Of a stretch of DNA of 64,000 nt, positions 59,774 to 64,000 are shown piece by piece. Under the pieces are notes generated by a model that made no database searches, had not been told where the DNA came from, and saw only the letters and a list, made by a program, of their open reading frames with translations. Position numbers and translations under genes: made by a program. Source of the stretch: Beijerinckiaceae bacterium (GTDB lineage: Bacteria > Pseudomonadota > Alphaproteobacteria > Rhizobiales > Beijerinckiaceae). The stretch lies in assembly GCA_947475995.1 (NCBI GenBank), contig CANJNI010000008.1, positions 54,467-118,466 of the forward strand. Direction: 5' to 3'. Position 1 is the first letter of the stretch. Every line of letters begins with the position of its first letter.

Positions 59774-60874
59774 ATGAGCGACCGTCTTCTGGTGTCCACC
59801 CGCAAGGGCCTGTTTCATGTCGTGCGCAGGAGCGGCGCATGGAGCATCGATCACGTCGATTTTCTTGGCGACAACGTTACGCTTGCATTGTCCGATCACC
59901 GTTCCGGCAAGCTTTACGCCGCGCTCGATCACGGCCATTTCGGCGTGAAGGTTCACCGGTCCGGCGACGGCGGCTGGGAGGAGGTCGGCAAGCCGACCTA
60001 TCCGCAGAAGCCGGAGGGCGATGAAGACAAGGATCCCTGGGGCCGTGAGGTCAAATGGGACGCGCATCGCATCTGGTCGCTTCAGGCCGGCGGCGCGGAC
60101 GAACCGGGTGTGCTTTGGTGCGGCACGCTGCCGGGCGGCCTGTTTCGTTCAAATGACCATGGCGCGACATGGGAGATGGCTCGGTCGCTGTGGGATGATC
60201 CGCTGCGCCGCAAATGGTCGGGTGGCGGCGCCGACTGGCCGGGCATTCATTCGATCATCGTCGACCCGCGCAATTCGAAGCGCGTCTGGATTGCTGTCTC
60301 CACAGGCGGCGTCTGGCTCACCGAGGATGGCGGAGCGACCTGGAAAATCATCGGGCAGGGGATGCGGGCCGATTATTTTCCGCCCGAACTGACGCACGAT
60401 CCGATTTCGCAGGACGTGCATTGCCTCGTCCAGTGTCGCAACGCGCCTTCGCGCATGTGGGTTCAGCATCACAACGGCATTTTCATTTCTGACGACGAGG
60501 CGCAAACTTTTCGCGAAATCCGGGATGTGGGCGTCTCGACGTTCGGCTTTGCGGTGGTGGTGCACCCCGACGATCCGGACACGGCGTGGTTCGTGCCGGA
60601 GATCAAGGATGAGAAGCGGATTCCCAACGCGGGCCGTCTGATCGTCACGCGAACGCGCGACGGCGGGAAGACGTTCGAGGAACTCACGAAAGGTCTGCCG
60701 CAGCAGCACGCCTACGATATCGTCTATCGTCACGCTCTTGCGCTTGACCGCAAGGGCGAAAGGCTGGCGATGGGTTCGACCACGGGCGGGCTTTGGGTGA
60801 GCGAAGACCAGGGCGATTCCTGGTCGATGATTTCGCACACCTTGCCGCCCGTCTATGCAGTGACCTTCGGCTAG
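59774..60874 (+). CDS. BNR/Asp-box beta-propeller protein (sialidase-like)
   Basis: A 366-residue propeller with at least four Asp boxes: SNDHGATWEM, TEDGGATWKI, RTRDGGKTFEE and SEDQGDSWSM. The fold is that of sialidases and YCF48-like proteins, but the Arg triad of sialidases is not evident and there is no signal peptide, so it is probably cytoplasmic. It directly abuts the MoaD-like gene upstream; its stop overlaps that of the convergent dehydrogenase gene by 4 bases. A scaffold or substrate of sulfur transfer is speculative. Confidence 0.82.
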   Translation: MSDRLLVSTRKGLFHVVRRSGAWSIDHVDFLGDNVTLALSDHRSGKLYAALDHGHFGVKVHRSGDGGWEEVGKPTYPQKPEGDEDKDPWGREVKWDAHRIWSLQAGGADEPGVLWCGTLPGGLFRSNDHGATWEMARSLWDDPLRRKWSGGGADWPGIHSIIVDPRNSKRVWIAVSTGGVWLTEDGGATWKIIGQGMRADYFPPELTHDPISQDVHCLVQCRNAPSRMWVQHHNGIFISDDEAQTFREIRDVGVSTFGFAVVVHPDDPDTAWFVPEIKDEKRIPNAGRLIVTRTRDGGKTFEELTKGLPQQHAYDIVYRHALALDRKGERLAMGSTTGGLWVSEDQGDSWSMISHTLPPVYAVTFG

Positions 60875-62088
60875 CCGGGCGTCAGTCGTGGTCGATGTGC
60901 GATGATGTCCGCCGTCACATCGGCGGGCGTCGGACAGCCGACGTAGCCCATCGTCAGGCGATATTCGTTTTCGATGAGTTTCAGCGCATGTTCGGCGCCG
61001 GCCTGTCCGGCGGCGGCCACGCCGTAAAGCGTGCTGCGGCCCGACATGACGGCCTTCGCGCCCAGCGCCAGCGCCTTGACGATGTCCGCGCCGCGCCGCA
61101 CGCCGCTGTCGAGCAGGACCGTGGTGCGATGGCCGACCGCAGCGGCGATCTCCGGCAGCGCATCAATCGAGGCGGGCGCGACATCCATGCATCGACCGCC
61201 GTGATTCGAGACGACGATTCCGTCCGCACCGCGTTCGACAGCCGCAATGGCGTCTTCGACCCGCAAGATACCCTTGACGATCAGAATGCCGGGCCAGACG
61301 TCGCGCAGGCGCGCAATGTCGTCCCAGGATTGATCGAGCACACGCGGCGCTTTTGTCCGACCCTTGGCGGGCAGGACGCTTTCCTGAAATCCTTCCGGGT
61401 AATTCACATGGCGCGGGAAGCCGGAGGTTCGCATGTAGCGCAGGATCACGCGCGCCAGCCAGCCCGGATGACAGGCGATGTCCAACACCGTGCGGGGCGT
61501 GAAAGCGAAGGGTTGGTCGAAGCCGGTGCGCCGCCAGTTCTCGCGCGTGCCGCCCGGATTGAAGCCTGAATCCACGGTGACGACCAGCGCTTCGAAACCT
61601 GCCCGATGCGCGCGGCGCGCCACACCATAGTTTAGTTCACGCTCGCGCGACATGTAGAGCTGGAACCAGAGGCGTCCGCCTGCCTCTGCGGAAAGCTGCT
61701 CCATCGGGGTGACGGAGCCCGTCGCGACCGCGCAGGCGATGCCGCGTGTGGCGGCCGCCCGGGCGAGCGACAGTTCGCCCTGATAGGAGCACATGCCGGC
61801 GATGCCGGTGGGCGAGATGATGTAGGGCATCTTCAGCGGCTTGCCGAACAGCGTCGTGCTCAGGTCGGCCTTGTCGAGCGGCACCATGACTTTCGTGCGC
61901 AACTGGATGCGGTCGAAGGCACGGCGGTTTTCCTTGAGAGCCAGCTCGTCGTCGGAGCCGCGATCGATGTAATCGAACAGGCCCCATGGAAGCTGCGTCC
62001 GCGCATAGGCGCGCAGGTCTGCGATGTTCAGGCAGCGGTCGAGGCGGCTCATCGGCTGGCGCGCTCCCGCCCGCAGGCGCGTCTGCAT
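60871..62088 (-). CDS. FMN-dependent alpha-hydroxy-acid dehydrogenase (LldD/mandelate type)
   Basis: A 405-residue flavoenzyme with a TIM barrel. FMN contacts include SPTGIAGMCSYQGE and ATGSVTPMEQL; WFQLYMSR, VTVDSGFNPGGTREN and the catalytic His in VVSNHGGRCMD follow, then LLDSGVRRGADIVKALALGAKAVMSGR. Family members usually read SNHGGRQLD at the catalytic site. It could oxidise L-lactate, glycolate or mandelate. The start is ATG 62088 or ATG 62052. Confidence 0.9.
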   Translation of the reverse strand: MQTRLRAGARQPMSRLDRCLNIADLRAYARTQLPWGLFDYIDRGSDDELALKENRRAFDRIQLRTKVMVPLDKADLSTTLFGKPLKMPYIISPTGIAGMCSYQGELSLARAAATRGIACAVATGSVTPMEQLSAEAGGRLWFQLYMSRERELNYGVARRAHRAGFEALVVTVDSGFNPGGTRENWRRTGFDQPFAFTPRTVLDIACHPGWLARVILRYMRTSGFPRHVNYPEGFQESVLPAKGRTKAPRVLDQSWDDIARLRDVWPGILIVKGILRVEDAIAAVERGADGIVVSNHGGRCMDVAPASIDALPEIAAAVGHRTTVLLDSGVRRGADIVKALALGAKAVMSGRSTLYGVAAAGQAGAEHALKLIENEYRLTMGYVGCPTPADVTADIIAHRPRLTPG

Positions 62089-62241
62089 GTGGGCCCCATC
62101 AGATCCTCCCGGTCGCGCCCTCTGGCGGGCGCTTGAAGCTCCATTTAACCGTCAACTTCGCCGCAGGGGAAGGGCTTGATCCAGCGCATTGGAATGCGGG
62201 GCGGCGGATGGCTATATTGGAAGAATGCAAAGGTGGATTGC

Positions 62242-62637
62242 TTGACGGTCGCCAGCGGGAAATTTCTTGGATGGATCGGCGCAGCGCTGTTGCTGCTGGC
62301 AGGCATTTTCATGCCCGCCGCCGTTCAGGCTCACGTTCATGGCCATCACGCGCGGTATGAAACCAATACCGGGGTGACGTCGCCCGCGGCGGCGGCATCG
62401 GATGCCGTTGCGACACGTGTGTTTCTGCAGGCGCTCCCCGTTGCGCCTGCCGGCCCTGAACATTGCCATGATGCCTGTTGTTCGCCCGGCGCCAATTGCT
62501 GTGAGGCGACCTGTCTGTCGCCCGGCGCGGCCGTCACGCCATCGGGCGCTGCCGGACCGGCCTTTCCGCCGTCAAAGGCAGCAATCCGGGAGGGCATCGA
62601 GCCATCGGGCCTGATAGAGCCCCCCATCCGGTCCTGA
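62242..62637 (+). CDS. Cys/His-rich secreted protein
   Basis: A 131-residue exported protein. I place the start at TTG 62242 because AAAGGTGG precedes it and the signal peptide (FLGWIGAALLLLAGIFMPAAVQA) begins at once. The mature part starts HVHGHH and contains HCHDACCSPGANCCEATC. Metal binding is inferred. The Cys motif resembles CKDGCCGAACHS in the first gene of the copper operon (28643-29017). It lies 76 bases upstream of the DUF305 gene. Confidence 0.72.
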   Translation: MTVASGKFLGWIGAALLLLAGIFMPAAVQAHVHGHHARYETNTGVTSPAAAASDAVATRVFLQALPVAPAGPEHCHDACCSPGANCCEATCLSPGAAVTPSGAAGPAFPPSKAAIREGIEPSGLIEPPIRS

Positions 62638-62713
62638 CGTTCGATCATCCCTTAACGGCGGGCCGCGCCCGCTTCCATCGAACAGGCCGTCGCTGACGGC
62701 ACAGGAGCTGACC

Positions 62714-63214
62714 ATGAAAAACATTCGTATTCTGACTGCCGCCGCCGTTGCCGGCGTTTTCGCAACGCTCGCCATAACGGGCGCCATCGGGCAGGCAGAT
62801 CACAGCGGCCACCAGGCCGCCCCGAAGGCGGAAGCGCCGAAGCCAACCGCTGCGAACCCTCATGCCGGACACGACATGAGCCAGATGATGAAAGGCGCGG
62901 CCCAGAACGCCGCCGGCGGCCACGACATGGCCAGCATGAAGCCCAAGGGCGATCAGGGACCGTCGAGCCAGGCCTTCGCGGCCATCAACGCCCGGATGCA
63001 CGAGGGCATGAACATTACCTTCACGGGGAATGCAGATGTCGATTTCGTGCGCGGCATGATCCCGCATCACGCCGGGGCGGTCGATATGGCCAAGGTCGTT
63101 ATGGCCTTCGGCAAGGACCCCGAAATCCGCAAGCTGGCGGAAGCGGTGGTCAAGGCGCAGGAAGCCGAGATCGCCATGATGAACGAGTGGCTGACAAAGA
63201 ACGCGCCGAATTAA
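62714..63214 (+). CDS. DUF305 protein (copper-associated)
   Basis: A 166-residue exported protein with signal TAAAVAGVFATLAITGAIG, a Met/His-rich linker (DHSGHQ, HAGHDMSQMMKG, GGHDMASM), and the ferritin-like DUF305 domain marked by FVRGMIPHHAGAVDMAKVV. DUF305 proteins are common in copper-resistance loci; the His-His and Met residues suit copper binding. Strong ribosome site (AGGAG). It forms a pair with the upstream Cys/His-rich gene. Confidence 0.92.
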   Translation: MKNIRILTAAAVAGVFATLAITGAIGQADHSGHQAAPKAEAPKPTAANPHAGHDMSQMMKGAAQNAAGGHDMASMKPKGDQGPSSQAFAAINARMHEGMNITFTGNADVDFVRGMIPHHAGAVDMAKVVMAFGKDPEIRKLAEAVVKAQEAEIAMMNEWLTKNAPN

Positions 63215-63592
63215 CGCACAAGGCGAAAGCCGGGGATTTGCCGCAACGGCAAGTCCCCGAGCGTGGCGTCCGGCTTTTCAGCGCTGAATTCTGGCGGAGA
63301 CGGTGTGCACCCGGTCCGATTTTAGGCGGGTTTCAATCCTGTTCGACGTGCCGCGCGTGCCAAACTTCTCTGGGTTGAAGTTGCATAGGCGCCGATAGTG
63401 CTGGTGAGGGCGGCATAGACCCCTGCCAGCCGAAAAATAAAGCCATGCCCAAGCTCTAGGCAAACTGTTGCGCTTGGAACACTTGTTAAGCCTAAGTTTA
63501 CATTTGTAAACGGTTTCTTAACGCCCATGGTTGGATGCGCCTGAGACCTGTTTTACCCCTACGGCACAGTTGTACCGGCGGGTTGTGATGCG
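63215..63592. other. 378-base gene-poor region
   Basis: No convincing gene. It contains a hairpin after the DUF305 stop (GGGGATTTGCCG-CAA-CGGCAAGTCCCC, 63232-63258; no U-tract) and, further on, an AT-rich stretch with TTAAG-N6-TTTAC (63486-63501), one base from a CtrA-like box, overlapping the palindrome GTTTACA-TT-TGTAAAC (63496-63511). The latter two probably mark the promoter of the next ORF. Confidence 0.5.
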
Positions 63593-63877
63593 ATGGCTGG
63601 ACGTAAGAATCGTTTCAAGATTCAGGTATTTTTCCGGTTTCTGGTTGCCATTTCGTTCTTGGGGGCTTCCACGGCGGCCTCGGGCCAGTCGGCCGCACCC
63701 AGCCGAGTTACTCCGCAGAGTTTTGCTCCTTCCGCCACGCTGCCCACGCCGTCATCACCCAGACGTGGCTATGCGCGCCTTTACGCCGAGCAGATTATGG
63801 GTGCGGATAAAGGATGCGACTTCAAGTTCATGCTTCCCGAAGACGAGAACAATAGACACAAACGCTCGTCGCCCTAG
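63593..63877 (+). CDS. short exported protein, possibly a truncated gene
   Basis: A 94-residue ORF with a signal-like segment (FFRFLVAISFLGASTAASG) and a Pro/Ser-rich mature part (VTPQSFAPSATLPTPSSP). The 'SRVTPQSFAP' start resembles the mature N-terminus of two-partner-secretion transporters, but no barrel follows in any frame, so it is either a remnant or unrelated. Weak ribosome site. Confidence 0.45.
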   Translation: MAGRKNRFKIQVFFRFLVAISFLGASTAASGQSAAPSRVTPQSFAPSATLPTPSSPRRGYARLYAEQIMGADKGCDFKFMLPEDENNRHKRSSP

Positions 63878-63975
63878 CACTACTTTGGCAGATTTTTGAG
63901 GTGCATGACATTTTTGGGATTCCCGAAATTCATATTGCGTGATTCATGGGTGGTCGGCATCGCGGAGGGCCGGCC

Positions 63976-64000
63976 ATGGATCAGACTTGGAAATCCGATC
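63976..64000 (+). CDS. possible start of a CDS cut by the window end
   Basis: ATG at 63976, preceded by GGAGG at a normal distance, opens an ORF of eight codons (MDQTWKSD) before the sequence ends. Too short to identify. Confidence 0.3.

Noticed and set aside
63278-63528. Short minus-strand ORFs in the gap after DUF305
   Set aside because: Two overlapping frames looked at first like a small pilin (LAGVYAALTSTIGAYATS), but the pilin Glu and helix pattern are absent.
1-64000. Mobile elements, prophage or CRISPR
   Set aside because: No transposase, integrase, phage protein, long direct repeat or spaced repeat array was found on either strand.

Overview
The window looks like chromosomal DNA of a GC-rich alphaproteobacterium, most likely in the Hyphomicrobiales (Rhizobiales). 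The support is gene content and order: a MucR/Ros zinc-finger regulator, a class II DAHP synthase, an infA-maf-yacG-tRNA-Phe block, a psd-pssA pair beside an Atm1-type ABC exporter, and rpiA-DUF2059-gor with gph divergent. I see no transposase, integrase, phage gene, rRNA or CRISPR array. Genes are densely packed, many overlap by ATGA/GTGA, and nearly every long opposite-strand ORF in the track is a GC shadow.

Layout. 0-12.4 kb is mainly housekeeping: the tail of an unidentified gene, an EutA-like reactivase, Dps, a HAD phosphatase, a DODA-type dioxygenase, aroG-dgkA, a type III polyketide synthase coupled to an isoprenylcysteine-methyltransferase-like enzyme, an SDR, and the rpiA-DUF2059-gor operon opposite gph. 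12.5-24.5 kb holds cysS, a GNAT gene, an untracked 45-aa membrane protein, cimA, a LOG protein, a Pro/Ala-rich LysM protein, the Atm1-type exporter, psd-pssA, infA, maf, yacG and tRNA-Phe.

24.7-33.1 kb is a copper/periplasm island. A leftward six-gene operon encodes a His/Cys-rich secreted protein, a small lipoprotein, a TolC-family protein, a Tat-exported multicopper oxidase, a cupredoxin and a CusF-like chaperone. Opposite it lie a 36-aa Met-rich membrane peptide and a helical secreted protein, followed by a YncE-like propeller, a LamG/DUF1080-like protein, a DUF1259 protein and MucR.

33.2-39.0 kb is a compact periplasmic flavin redox module: a PepSY protein, a two-component system, a charged exported peptide, a DUF2271 protein with a TGAS flavinylation-like motif, a PepSY-membrane/flavodoxin fusion and an ApbE flavin transferase. 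I regard it as the most interesting system in the window. 39.1-41.0 kb has a HupE/UreJ-like membrane protein, a translationally coupled anchored partner and a 3-methyladenine glycosylase.

41.0-53.0 kb is a leftward import/catabolism cluster: a large divergent amidase, an MFS transporter, a complete oligopeptide-type ABC importer, a TctC/Bug binding protein and a bicupin. 53.0-64.0 kb contains a DUF1800-DUF1501 pair, a LysR regulator divergent from an SbmA/YddA-type ABC protein, a MoaD-like protein ending in Gly-Gly abutting a BNR-propeller protein, an FMN hydroxy-acid dehydrogenase, and a second copper-type pair (Cys/His-rich secreted protein plus DUF305). The window ends in a gene-poor, more AT-rich stretch with a small orphan ORF.
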